Shown: positions 26,573 through 35,350 of the stretch, one piece after another
How positions within the stretch are numbered: the first letter of the stretch is position 1
Layout of the letters: each line of letters starts with the position of its first letter
NCBI GenBank assembly: GCA_046153945.1
Contig: JBJXFF010000090.1
Location: forward strand, 38,691-102,690
Reading direction: 5' to 3'
Source: SXOA01 sp046153945
GTDB lineage: Bacteria; Planctomycetota; Planctomycetia; Pirellulales; Pirellulaceae
Length of the DNA: 64,000 nucleotides
Program-made: the position numbers and the translations under genes
The notes under the pieces: model-generated
Told to the model about the DNA's origin: nothing
The model's database searches: none
The model's input: only the letters and a program-made list of their open reading frames with translations

Positions 26573-26775
26573 GCCACGGATGAAACAGGATTGAACACGG
26601 ATGGGGGAAGGGGAAGGAGCGTTCGGGATGTCGCGAGGGGGAACGGCCGCGAAAAACACAAAAAGGCACAAAAGTTGAACACTCAATTGGCAAATTCGCT
26701 TTTTGTGACTCTTTGTGTTTCTCGTGGCCCAGTCTTTTGCCTTTAACCGTGATTCATCCGTGTTCCATCCGTGGC
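26573..26775. repeat. Nested composite inverted repeat, about 200 bp
   Basis: Outer arms: 26573-26604 (starts GCCACGGATGAAACAGG) and 26747-26775 (ends CATCCGTGGC). Inner arms: 26645-26674 (GGCCGCGAAAAACACAAAA...) and 26699-26728 (...TTTGTGTTTCTCGTGGCC). Both pairs are imperfect reverse complements. The centre is AT-rich and non-coding. Confidence 0.7.
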
Positions 26776-26792
26776 TCGCTCCTGCCAACGAA

Positions 26793-26820
26793 AAGGGCTT
26801 CCCAAACCCGGGAAGCCCTT
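26793..26820 (-). terminator. Terminator hairpin of the BBP7-like gene
   Basis: Perfect 11-bp stem AAGGGCTTCCC (26793-26803) / GGGAAGCCCTT (26810-26820) with a six-base loop; on the minus strand it is followed by TT, giving a TTTT run. It lies 34 bases after the stop of the minus-strand gene. Confidence 0.8.
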
Positions 26821-26854
26821 GCTTAAACGATGCGAACAGACGGAACAGGCCGAT

Positions 26855-27952
26855 CTACCAGGTCGCTTCGATGCCGAGCAGGGCTCCGTGGAAGAACACA
26901 TCGCCGTGCAGATCGGCACCGGTGCCGGTGACGAAGTTGGTTGTTCCCACCTGATCGCTGGCGAGGGCCACGCCGTCCAACCAGAGGAGCTGGTAACCGC
27001 TGCGAAGGGCGATGGTGTCGGTGAGTTGATAGACGCCGATCAGGCCAATCTCGCCCAGGAAGGCGGTGTTGTTATCCCGCTGATTGACGGGCGTGAAGAG
27101 CGGGTTTCCCGGCGGCAGTTCAACCGCGCTGCGGTGGCGGATCAAGTCGTAATAGATGCCGGCCTTGAGCCAGCCATCCAGGCGGAGACGGGCGCCGTTG
27201 TCCCAGATTCTGGCATCGGCACCGATTTGAATCCCCTGCATCCGATTGTCGGCCGATTCCCGATAGACCGCGGCTGTTGGACCAAGCAGGAAGTTCAAAT
27301 CTTCATTGAGTTCCACATAGCGGTAGCCCACGAACGTGGTCAGCCAGTCGTGCTTGCGGCGGAGATTGAATTCCGTGCTGTAGAGGTTGGAGCCGTAGGT
27401 GGAGTCGGCAGTGCTGAAACCGAAGAACGTCACTGGAATCGCGTTGTTCAGGACTGTGCCGCCCGGGTCAATGGCATTGAATTGCGCGGCTCCCAAGGAA
27501 TCGATGCCGAAGTAGCGAAAGTCCACGGCCCAACATTCGTTAAGATCCCGGATCGCGCCAATATCGAGGCCTGCCCGATACTCAAAGTTGTAATTCGCTG
27601 CATCGACCAGCGTCGCGCCGCCGAAGTCCGAGAAAATCGGCAAGGCGCTGGGGTTGTTCCGCTGCATGATGATGGTGCCGACCCGAAACGTCCACCGCGG
27701 ATCGCAGTCGTCGTTGCAGTCCGCGGCCGCCATGTCGCAGCCGCAAGCGACGCTATTTGTCGCAACGGGCGCAGCCATGCCCGCCAAGGCAGCTTGCATG
27801 TCACTTTCGAGGGAGGTTGATCCCGGTGCGTCATAGTCGTACGCGGGGGGACGAGCGGTTGACTGGGGTGTATCCGCCGCGGCGGTAGATTGGAGGATCA
27901 GGCCGCAGGTGCAGGCAGCGGCGCAAAGGAACGTATAGAGAGAAAGCTTCAT
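26855..27952 (-). CDS. BBP7-like outer-membrane beta-barrel protein
   Basis: A 365-residue protein. The ATG at 27952 begins a clear signal peptide (residues 1-26, ending S-T-A-A-A). A short Cys-containing linker (CGCDMAAADCNDDC, about 70-83) precedes a region of amphipathic beta strands with alternating aromatics: 'NYNFEYRAGLDIGAI', 'WAVDFRYFGID', 'TTFVGYRYVELNEDLNFL', 'GLIGVYQLTDTIALRSGY'. The last residue is Trp after 'GALLGIEAT', the usual signal for BAM-type insertion. The order and length fit the BBP7 family (PF07585) of Planctomycetes. It probably sits in the outer membrane. A perfect-stem terminator lies behind it. Confidence 0.85.
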   Translation of the reverse strand: MKLSLYTFLCAAACTCGLILQSTAAADTPQSTARPPAYDYDAPGSTSLESDMQAALAGMAAPVATNSVACGCDMAAADCNDDCDPRWTFRVGTIIMQRNNPSALPIFSDFGGATLVDAANYNFEYRAGLDIGAIRDLNECWAVDFRYFGIDSLGAAQFNAIDPGGTVLNNAIPVTFFGFSTADSTYGSNLYSTEFNLRRKHDWLTTFVGYRYVELNEDLNFLLGPTAAVYRESADNRMQGIQIGADARIWDNGARLRLDGWLKAGIYYDLIRHRSAVELPPGNPLFTPVNQRDNNTAFLGEIGLIGVYQLTDTIALRSGYQLLWLDGVALASDQVGTTNFVTGTGADLHGDVFFHGALLGIEATW

Positions 27953-28331
27953 ATTCAGAACTCCATCCTTGGATTGCGGGGGGATCGCAAAAGCTTGAGG
28001 GGCGCGGCATACCATCCTTGGGTGCGCCCGACTGGCGAGAGACTTCTGACACCTAGTGCAGTCGCCCGTTGGGGTGGGAGAAATCCTAGTAGGGGTATCG
28101 GCGACTACTTTTCCGTGCCTGCCTGAAAACCACGCCCTGCCTGAAATTACGCCTTAAGCCGATCCGTTCGCTCCGGGACTGCCGCCTTTGCCGAGAACGA
28201 GTGAGTTTGACGATTTGACGGAAGCCACGGATTGAGCACGGTGGCAAACTTGCCCAAGTTGACGCCGGGGCGGTTCGCTGTTACAAAGCTGGGTTCCCTA
28301 TCACAGGCTAAATTGAGTCAGGAGTGCACGC
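27953..28331. other. Gene-free divergent region of about 380 bp
   Basis: It separates the divergent BBP7-like and DUF6800-like genes and should hold both promoters. A short direct repeat CCTGCCTGAAA occurs twice (about 28116-28126 and 28136-28146). A seven-base inverted pair AGTCGCC / GGCGACT spans about 28060-28106. Nothing coding was seen. Confidence 0.45.
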
Positions 28332-28523
28332 GTGGGTGGAATCATCGAACGTCACAAGGAGCTTCGCCGCCGCCGCAAGCGGAAGCAGAAGATGAAAGTC
28401 CTCAAGCGGAAAGCCACCAAGGCCACCCCCACGGAAAAAGGCCTGATCGCCAACAAACTCCGCAACATGACCCCCGGCGCGGAAGTCATCATCGCCAATT
28501 GGGGTTTGGAAGAGCGGAAGTAG
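28332..28523 (+). CDS. DUF6800-like small basic protein
   Basis: A 63-residue very basic protein with GTG start and AGGAG seven bases upstream. The N-terminal 'GGIIERHKELRRRRKRKQKM' is highly characteristic of a short planctomycete-only family that I recall as DUF6800. The C-terminal half holds 'NKLRNMTPGAEVIIANWGLEER'. The Arg/Lys cluster suggests nucleic acid or ribosome binding, but no function is known. A short palindrome follows 15 bases after the stop. Confidence 0.82.
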   Translation: MGGIIERHKELRRRRKRKQKMKVLKRKATKATPTEKGLIANKLRNMTPGAEVIIANWGLEERK

Positions 28524-28538
28524 GTTTCGCTCGTAGTG

Positions 28539-28554
28539 ACCCGCTGAAGCGGGT
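28539..28554. terminator. Possible bidirectional terminator palindrome
   Basis: ACCCGCT-GA-AGCGGGT forms a 7-bp hairpin between the convergent DUF6800-like and phosphoesterase genes. There is no long T-run on either side, so termination is possible but not certain; it may also be a dispersed repeat. Confidence 0.45.
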
Positions 28555-28567
28555 TATTACAAACGCT

Positions 28568-29281
28568 CTACGCCACTTCCACGATGCTGAAGTCGAGCCC
28601 CTTAATCGGGGCACCCGGGTTGTGGAACAGGACTTCGTCCAGCTTATATGCGGCGAGAGCCTGGTGGGTGTGGCCGAAGTAGACTTGCTCGGTGCCGCTT
28701 TCCGCGCCCTGCCCAATCCGGTCGAGGTAGCCCAGGATTCGCCGAGCCACCTGCTTCTTGGGGTGGATCATCTTGCCGCAAATCTGATGCAGCCGGGCTT
28801 GCACGGCCCAGTCGTAGAGCATGTTCTTCACCGGGCCGCGGCGCTTCTCGTCTTGTGACCAATGCTGGCGGCGATGGGTAAGCCGGGCCGCGCACATTTC
28901 GGGATGGTCGGCGACGTCGCCATGCAGAAACACCGCCTTGCCAAGGCGGAGCAGATAAGGGTGGGCTTCCAGGTTAGGCATCTTGCGGGCGTACTTGTCC
29001 AGGGCATCCACAAATCGGCTGTTGCAGTCGTGGTTGCCGAGGACGAAGTGAAAATCGCACGTGCGGTGCGCGCCCACCAACTCATCCAGCCAGCGGATGG
29101 CCGCCGCGACGGTCGCTTCAGTAGAAGGAAGCGTGGACCAGCGGAAATCAAAGATATCCCCGCCGAGGATAAACGTCTTCGCCTTCCCCGCGGACTGTTG
29201 CAAAGCACCTTCATGCTCAGCCGCCTGGCTGCGGCGGGAAAACATGTGCAGGTCGCTGACGAAATAACTTCTGCGTCTCAT
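28568..29281 (-). CDS. LpxH-like metallophosphoesterase
   Basis: A 237-residue calcineurin-like phosphoesterase. Metal-binding motifs are all visible: S-D-L-H (Asp10, His12), G-G-D-I-F-D-F (Asp42), G-N-H-D (Asn83, His84), H-G-D and G-H-T-H near the C-terminus. The spacing resembles the UDP-2,3-diacylglucosamine pyrophosphatase (LpxH) branch. Length (237) equals that of LpxH (240). A lipid A role would fit a gram-negative envelope, but no other lpx gene is in the window, so another phosphoester substrate is possible. It reads toward the DUF6800-like gene. Confidence 0.82.
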   Translation of the reverse strand: MRRRSYFVSDLHMFSRRSQAAEHEGALQQSAGKAKTFILGGDIFDFRWSTLPSTEATVAAAIRWLDELVGAHRTCDFHFVLGNHDCNSRFVDALDKYARKMPNLEAHPYLLRLGKAVFLHGDVADHPEMCAARLTHRRQHWSQDEKRRGPVKNMLYDWAVQARLHQICGKMIHPKKQVARRILGYLDRIGQGAESGTEQVYFGHTHQALAAYKLDEVLFHNPGAPIKGLDFSIVEVA

Positions 29282-29373
29282 ATCCCTAATTCTACCAGAT
29301 ATTTCGGCCGGCTGCCGAAACGACCCCGCGGGTGGATTAAGGAATTGGAATGCAAATGGGGTGCCGGTCGCGG

Positions 29374-30165
29374 CTATCGGCGGCTAGTGGCGGGACCTTT
29401 CGCCTCACGCGCAATCGCAAGATTTGGCGTCATCATAAAGATCAGCTCGGTATCCTCCACCTTGGCCCCTTTCCTCGTGACGTCGTGACTCCTGCTAAGT
29501 ATGACCGACTTTCCCGGAGCAACTTCCAGCTTGGTCTTGACTCCCCGAGTAATGGTCAGCGGCTTGCCGTCAGGACCATTGGCCGCTGGCGGGGGAGGGG
29601 TTCTGAAGAGGTTGCACTCGAGCTGTATCCGGATCTTGTTCCCTTTGAGCACCGTCGGCAGAACTTGCATCTTGACTCCCTCGGCGTCATTGCCGACTTC
29701 ATAGTTGGCTTCCCGGCCGCTGAGCGTTTGAATCCGCGGCTCGCTGATGACCCTCGCGAGACCTTCGCCGGCTAACTCTTCGAGCTGGGCTGCCAGCTTG
29801 ACGCCGTCGTCGCTCAAGTTCTTGACCACTGCTGCTCGCAGCTTGACCATGTTCACCTCAAAGACCTTGATGTGCACATCGACGGCCTGGAACGCTCCGA
29901 CCACTGCCTCGTCCGATTTTTCCGCGTCAAGGAGGTCGCCGACAATCGCTGCTGCCTTGGCAATCTCTGGCTCCTCAAAGCCCGCTCGTTCCAAATGCGC
30001 CAGTGCCGCTTTCAGATGCAGCAGTCGCTCGCTCGGTCCGCTGCCGGTTACCTCCTGAACAAAAGGCGTAGTTTTGCGAGCGGGTTCGGAAGGTGCAGGT
30101 TCCTCTCCATTCGCCAGGCTGGGAACTACGACGAACAGGATGAATGCCAAAAAGGGGCAGCGCAT
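29374..30165 (-). CDS. Secreted protein with a stand-alone secretin-like domain
   Basis: A 263-residue protein; ATG at 30165 starts a signal peptide (residues 1-20, ending S-L-A-N-G). Residues 25-110 are helical. From about 115 the pattern 'VDVHIKVFEVNMVKL', then 'ARVISEPRIQTLSGREANYEVG', 'VLPTVLKGNKIRIQLE', 'GKSVILS' and 'TELIFMMTP' follows the C-terminal secretin family domain (PF00263) found in type II/III pores. The N0/N1 modules and the length of a true secretin are missing. Similar short secretin-like proteins are common in Planctomycetes. It may form a ring or may have lost that ability. It lies 94 bases downstream of the PVC heme-binding gene on the same strand. Confidence 0.75.
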   Translation of the reverse strand: MRCPFLAFILFVVVPSLANGEEPAPSEPARKTTPFVQEVTGSGPSERLLHLKAALAHLERAGFEEPEIAKAAAIVGDLLDAEKSDEAVVGAFQAVDVHIKVFEVNMVKLRAAVVKNLSDDGVKLAAQLEELAGEGLARVISEPRIQTLSGREANYEVGNDAEGVKMQVLPTVLKGNKIRIQLECNLFRTPPPPAANGPDGKPLTITRGVKTKLEVAPGKSVILSRSHDVTRKGAKVEDTELIFMMTPNLAIAREAKGPATSRR

Positions 30166-30259
30166 AAGGGTTGGTCCTTCCAATTCGCCATTCACCGCAA
30201 GCTTAGCCGCCGCGTCCACGCGGGGATGCACCGCCTGGGGGCGGTGGCTAAGCCTCGTG

Positions 30260-33200
30260 TTATTTCGTCCCTGCTGCTCCCGGCTTGCGCGTTAGGTTCA
30301 CCGGCTTTGGGGTCCCTTGCAGATAGGCGAAGAGGTCGCCGATTTCTTCGTGGGTGAGGGTGTCGAGGAGGCCGGCGGGCATGGAGGAGACGTTGCTCGG
30401 CTTGGTCTCTTCGATGTCGGCCGTTTTGACGGTAACCTTCTCGCCGGTCGATTGCAGGATGACCGTCTCTCCTTCCGCCCCGGCGGCGACGATGCCGCTG
30501 AGGGTGCGGCCATCCGTCGTGCTGATGGTCTTCGAGGCGTACTGCGAGGAGATGATGTGCGAGGGATGGACGATCGCCTCCAGAATTTCCTTGCGAGTGA
30601 AGCGGCGGCTGACGGTGGTCAGGTCGGGGCCCATGCTCTCGCCGATGTCCCCCAGCTTGTGGCACTTGGCGCACTGCACCTTGGTGAAGATCGCCTGGCC
30701 ACGAGCGGAATTGGCTTTCGCCATCTCCTCGCCACTGACGTAAGTCAGCAACTCTTCGTAGGTGTACTTGGCGTTCTCAGCCGCGGTCGGCAGCGTGGCG
30801 GGAGGGGAGTTGGGATAGGTCTTGGCGAACCAGGCCTGCCAGGCTTCGAGCTGCTTCTTCTCGCTCTCGTCCTTGGCCAGCTCTTCGCTGGTCCAGAACT
30901 GCAGCAGGGCGATGGGGGCGTCCGCCGGCTTATCTTTCTCCAGGGCTCGCAGGCCGAGCAGAATGATTGTGCGATAAGGATCGGCTTCTTCGGGGGCCTG
31001 CTCCACCGCCATCAACTTCTGGCAGACTTCGCGAGCGGCAGCCGGCTCAAGATACGGGAGACTGCGAACGACGTAGGCCCAGTTCTCACCGGACGGAACC
31101 TGAGCGAGACCGACCGAGACGGCAGCCCGCCGCTCGGGGTTCTCGTCCCAAACTTTGCGGAGGTACTTGAAAGACTCCTCGTCGCCACTGCGGGTCAGCA
31201 CCGCGGTGATGCCCACTTGCAGCCGCTGGAAGGAGTCGCCTTCTTTATCGTTGAGCTGCTGATCGAGCTCCTTGAGTTGTGCGAGTGTCTTTTCGTCCGG
31301 CTTTTCCGAAATCTGGTAGAGAGCCCCGAGAGCCGCATTCGGCCAAATCGCGCCCTTCTCCAGAACCAGCGCCACTTCTTCCTGATTGAGTTGCTTGGTG
31401 AAGTCCCGCGTGGCGTTTATCAGGTAGCGGGCATAACTGCCACCTCCCTTGCGCTTTTGGGCTTCTTCATAGAACTTGAGGAGATCCATCCGCTCGCTGG
31501 CGGTCCAACCCTTTTCCAGAAACCGAAGGTGCAGGGCGACGTGCAGCTTGTCCACGTCGCTGACGTCGGATTTGAGGTAGGCGAGATAGCGCTCGGTGAT
31601 GGTCGATTCCTGCAAAAAGACGAGCAAGCGGATCAGTTCGCGGTTCATCAACGGGTCGCCAGCGGGGAATTCTTCCGCCAGGCGTTTCCGCAGGCCGCCG
31701 AGTTCTTCGGGCCTCAGTTCGCCCCGGGCGATCGAAACCTGCGCCAAGCGGAGCATGTCGATGAAGTCTTTGTCGCTGACGAATTTCTCCATCAGGGTTT
31801 CCATCCGCTTCAGAATGTGCTGGGCGTTTTCACGACTGGGATAGGCGGTGATGAGGGCCAGGCTCCCTTGAATGTAGAGCCGGTGATTGTCACTTTTGAG
31901 CAATTCGCCCTTCCAATCTTCCAGTTTCATCCGCTCCAACAGGCGTCGGGCAGCCCAGGCTTCAAACCGGTCGTCCGACGATAGGAGCGGCAGCAGCTTG
32001 TCGAGGGCCGGCGCTTGATCGGCTCGGCTGAGGGCTTCACATGCTTTGCGACGAACGCTGCGGTCGGTGTCCGCCAGCAGCTCGATGAGTTGCTTTTGCG
32101 TCTCTTCTGTCGGGTGCAGCCCCATTAATTCGGCCGCTTTGGCGCGAACCTGTTCGCTTTGTTGCTTGGACAGGTAGATCAGGAACTCCGGCGTGGGAGC
32201 CGGGCCGTAGAGCTGCATCAGGTCGAGAGCTTGCAGGCGGTAGTTGGCGGGATTGGCGGCACTGCGGGCCACGCCCAGGAGGGACGAATCCCATTTATCG
32301 CCTAGTTTCTTCTTTTCGGCCGCGATGTTCTGCCGGGCCCAACTGCTGTGAATCTGCGGCTGGCGGATGATGGCGGTGACACCGGTGCCGATGTTGGTGA
32401 TTTGGGGTGGAACGGCTCCCTTCCAAATCACGCGGTAGATGCCGCCGCCGGTGCCGCGGCCGCCGGTGCAGAAGTAGAGCCAGCCGTCGGAGCCGACTTC
32501 GAGATCGGTCGCATTGAGAGGGTTTCCTTCGACGAAGACTTCCGTCGTCGCAGTGTACGAGGCCCCGTTCTTCTTCAGCCGCACCGCCAGGATTTTCCCC
32601 TGCGCCCAGTCCGCCGTGAAGAGGCAGTTGTGATAGCGGCGGGGATACATGAAATGGTTGTACGACGCGATGCCGGCCGGCGAGCCGCGGCCCGTATCGA
32701 GCGTCGCGGGGAGCGAATCGACAAAGTACTCCGGCCACGTCGCCCAACCACTCCGCCAGCCGTATTCGCCGGAAGGTACCAAGTGCAACAGGCGTGTGGG
32801 GCGATAGAAGGCAAGTCCTTCGTCCGACTCCATGTCGGCATCGTGCACAAACATTTCGCCGTCATGGTTGAATGTCAGGTCATAAGGATTGCGCAGGCCA
32901 CCGCTGACAATCTGCACTCCACTCCCTTCCGCATCGGTGCGAACGACCATGCCACCCGGAGCTTTGATCCCAACGGCATGACCCGCCGGATCTTCATAGC
33001 GGGGGGTGACGAGATCTCCTTCGTAGAAGTCGCGGTGCGGACTGGCGGGATCGACCTCTTGATCAATTCTGGTGTAGTTGCCCAGCAGGACGTAGATCAG
33101 TCCATCCGGACCGAGGACGAGGCCATGCGGGCCGTGTTCGATTGATTCGCTTTTGAACTTGATCAGCGTGCGAACGTCTTCTAGTTGTCCCTCTTTGTTC

Positions 33201-34282
33201 GGCTTGGAGAGGCGATAGAGCCCCTGCCCGTCGGGCCCTTCGCCGGTGACGAAAACATCGCCGTTGAGCGCGAGGATTCCCTGGCAGTTCTTCACTTTGT
33301 CGCAATAGGTTCTCACCTTGTCCGCAATGCCGTCTTTGTCGCTGTCCACCATCAGGAGCAGCGGCCCGCCTTCCTTGGAGGCGATGATTTGGCCGAACTC
33401 GTTGAAAGTCATGGCGATGAGCGAGCCGGTCTGTTCGCCGGTCAGGACTTGCTGGACCTCGAATTCGTCAACGGGCTCAAAGCGTTCGTTCTTGACCAGC
33501 TTGGCGGCGACCGGCTCTTTGAATTCTTCGGCGGGCCTTTCAGTTTTGGTTTCGTTCTTCGAGATGGGTGCCGCGGGAGTTTTCGCCGTGGTTTTCGGCG
33601 TTGGTTTCTTCACCTGACTCTTATCAACGATCGGAGCCAGATTGGGATCGTCCGCGCCGGCGGCCGGGGCAACGGCAACCGCTGCCACCGGGATCTCATC
33701 CCGGCGGTCCCAGGGGGCCGTTTCGCCAAGCGTGCCAAAGACTTGTGCCTTGGCCCAACTCCGGTCGTTGTAGATTGTGGTGTTCCAGAGAGGTAATGGA
33801 GCCGCACTCGCTCGCCAGGAGTCGTCACTGGAGTGCGCGGTCCATTCGCCGTTCTTTTCCTTAACGGTCACGCGAGCCACAAGTGCCGCTGTCTTGCCGG
33901 CTCGATTGACAACCTTGATGGCAATCAGGTTGCTCCCCTTGGTGACGAATTTGGAGACGTCATATTCGACCAGCCGCTTGGTCGATTCCCCCACCCCGAT
34001 CCGCCGGCCGTTGAGGTACAACTCATACGTATCATCTGCCGCGAGTGCGATGCTGGCCGCCTCCGGCGTTTTCACGGTGAATGACTTGCGAAAGTGACAG
34101 GCAGCGCCGGCGGGGACCGCATCTTTCTGGTGCTCGGTGGACCAGATCCACTTGGCTTCCTGGGCGGAGGCCGCATCGGGGAATGCCGTCGCGGCCAAAG
34201 CCGCCGAGCAAAGCAGCCCAGCCAAACGGCAGAGAATAGAATCCTTCCAGCCGCCAACCGTCGCGCCAATCCGTGCGGACAT
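30260..34282 (-). CDS. PVC-type heme-binding protein: lectin-like, beta-propeller, HEAT and cytochrome c domains
   Basis: A 1340-residue secreted protein. A signal peptide covers residues 1-41. Residues 44-160 form a galactose-binding-like domain ('YELYLNGRRIGVG', 'LIAIKVVNRAGK'). A low-complexity Ala/Pro/Lys linker (about 205-255) precedes a six-bladed propeller of the PVC membrane-bound dehydrogenase type with 'GLVLGPDGLIYVLLGNYTR', 'GLRNPYDLTFNHDGEMFVHDAD' and 'DLEVGSDGWLYFCTGG'. Helical HEAT-like repeats fill about 690-1130. A C-terminal cytochrome c domain has C1204-x-x-C1207-H1208 and a candidate Met1301 ligand. These proteins are typical of Planctomycetes and Verrucomicrobia, and are thought to oxidise sugars or alcohols outside the membrane. 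The substrate is unknown. Confidence 0.92.
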   Translation of the reverse strand: MSARIGATVGGWKDSILCRLAGLLCSAALAATAFPDAASAQEAKWIWSTEHQKDAVPAGAACHFRKSFTVKTPEAASIALAADDTYELYLNGRRIGVGESTKRLVEYDVSKFVTKGSNLIAIKVVNRAGKTAALVARVTVKEKNGEWTAHSSDDSWRASAAPLPLWNTTIYNDRSWAKAQVFGTLGETAPWDRRDEIPVAAVAVAPAAGADDPNLAPIVDKSQVKKPTPKTTAKTPAAPISKNETKTERPAEEFKEPVAAKLVKNERFEPVDEFEVQQVLTGEQTGSLIAMTFNEFGQIIASKEGGPLLLMVDSDKDGIADKVRTYCDKVKNCQGILALNGDVFVTGEGPDGQGLYRLSKPNKEGQLEDVRTLIKFKSESIEHGPHGLVLGPDGLIYVLLGNYTRIDQEVDPASPHRDFYEGDLVTPRYEDPAGHAVGIKAPGGMVVRTDAEGSGVQIVSGGLRNPYDLTFNHDGEMFVHDADMESDEGLAFYRPTRLLHLVPSGEYGWRSGWATWPEYFVDSLPATLDTGRGSPAGIASYNHFMYPRRYHNCLFTADWAQGKILAVRLKKNGASYTATTEVFVEGNPLNATDLEVGSDGWLYFCTGGRGTGGGIYRVIWKGAVPPQITNIGTGVTAIIRQPQIHSSWARQNIAAEKKKLGDKWDSSLLGVARSAANPANYRLQALDLMQLYGPAPTPEFLIYLSKQQSEQVRAKAAELMGLHPTEETQKQLIELLADTDRSVRRKACEALSRADQAPALDKLLPLLSSDDRFEAWAARRLLERMKLEDWKGELLKSDNHRLYIQGSLALITAYPSRENAQHILKRMETLMEKFVSDKDFIDMLRLAQVSIARGELRPEELGGLRKRLAEEFPAGDPLMNRELIRLLVFLQESTITERYLAYLKSDVSDVDKLHVALHLRFLEKGWTASERMDLLKFYEEAQKRKGGGSYARYLINATRDFTKQLNQEEVALVLEKGAIWPNAALGALYQISEKPDEKTLAQLKELDQQLNDKEGDSFQRLQVGITAVLTRSGDEESFKYLRKVWDENPERRAAVSVGLAQVPSGENWAYVVRSLPYLEPAAAREVCQKLMAVEQAPEEADPYRTIILLGLRALEKDKPADAPIALLQFWTSEELAKDESEKKQLEAWQAWFAKTYPNSPPATLPTAAENAKYTYEELLTYVSGEEMAKANSARGQAIFTKVQCAKCHKLGDIGESMGPDLTTVSRRFTRKEILEAIVHPSHIISSQYASKTISTTDGRTLSGIVAAGAEGETVILQSTGEKVTVKTADIEETKPSNVSSMPAGLLDTLTHEEIGDLFAYLQGTPKPVNLTRKPGAAGTK

Positions 34283-34436
34283 AGCAACCTCGCCAAATCT
34301 TAGGAAACAGAGTCTTTTGGAAACCTAGCGAAACCGGGGGGAAGACTATCATTAGCGGGGCAGATAAGGCAATGGCGAAAAAATTGGTTAAGATGGAGAC
34401 CCGCTAGCGAGGTTCACAAATCCAGGAACTTATCAG

Positions 34437-35243
34437 GTGGATATAAACATCAGCTTTGTCGGCTCCGGTCAGATGGCCAGGGCGCTTGCCAAGGGATTTG
34501 TGGCTGCGAAGTTGCTGCCGCCGGGGAAGATTGCCGCATTTGATGCGGTGCCGGCTGCTGTTGAGCAGTTCCTGGCGGAAGTGCCGGGCGCAGTCCCGGC
34601 GAAGAGCAATGTGGAACTGGCGGAGCGGGGCGGTGTCCTTTTCCTGGCAGTCAAGCCGCAGAGCATGCCGGCGGTAATGGCGGAGCTAGCGGGGAAGGTT
34701 GCCAAGGGAACTCTTGTCGTTTCCATCGCTGCGGGAGTAACGCTGACCAAGCTTTGTGCGGGACTGACGACCGACCGTGTCATCCGCGTGATGCCCAATA
34801 CGCCAGCCCTGGTTGGTAAAGGAGCATCCGCATTTTCTCTTGGTCACGGCACGACTGCCGACGACAGCCAGCTGGTGGCGGAACTGCTCGGTGCAGTCGG
34901 AATCGCTCGGCAGGTCGATGAGAAGCTGCTTGATGCCGTCACCGGCCTTTCCGGCTCCGGCCCCGCCTTCGTTTACATGATGATCGAGGCCCTGAGCGAC
35001 GGCGGAGTTAGAATGGGATTGCCGCGGGATTTGGCCCTAGCCCTGGCTGCGCAGACGGTTCTGGGAAGCGCCCAGATGGTCTTGAGTACGAACGAACATC
35101 CCGCTGTGCTCAAAGACAAGGTCGCCAGTCCTGGCGGTACGACCATCGCCGGACTTAAGGCACTGGAGGACCACGGTCTGCGAGCCGCGCTGATTGCCGC
35201 CGTCGAAGCGGCGACGACCAGATCCCGCGAACTGGGAACCTAA
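34437..35243 (+). CDS. proC: Pyrroline-5-carboxylate reductase
   Basis: A 268-residue enzyme catalysing the last step of proline synthesis with NAD(P)H. It has the N-terminal Rossmann loop F-V-G-S-G-Q-M-A (residues 7-14), 'VKPQSMP', 'RVMPNTPALVGKGASA', and the C-terminal signature 'VASPGGTTIAGLKALEDHGLRAAL'. Catalytic-type 'GLSGSGPAFVYMMIEAL' is intact. The start is a GTG at 34437 with AGGA about eleven bases upstream. It is monocistronic and divergent from the PVC protein gene. Confidence 0.95.
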   Translation: MDINISFVGSGQMARALAKGFVAAKLLPPGKIAAFDAVPAAVEQFLAEVPGAVPAKSNVELAERGGVLFLAVKPQSMPAVMAELAGKVAKGTLVVSIAAGVTLTKLCAGLTTDRVIRVMPNTPALVGKGASAFSLGHGTTADDSQLVAELLGAVGIARQVDEKLLDAVTGLSGSGPAFVYMMIEALSDGGVRMGLPRDLALALAAQTVLGSAQMVLSTNEHPAVLKDKVASPGGTTIAGLKALEDHGLRAALIAAVEAATTRSRELGT

Positions 35244-35350
35244 ATGGGTCTTCAAGGCCAGAACGAATTTGCTAAAGCCGAGGAGTCCACGGCGTGTACC
35301 GAGGCACGGAATCGCAAGTAATTGGCACGAGCCAAAAGGGTCTTTCGTCG

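Noticed and set aside
30317..31984. Plus-strand open frame of 555 codons
   Set aside because: Antisense to the PVC heme-binding gene; composition is typical of a GC-rich shadow frame.
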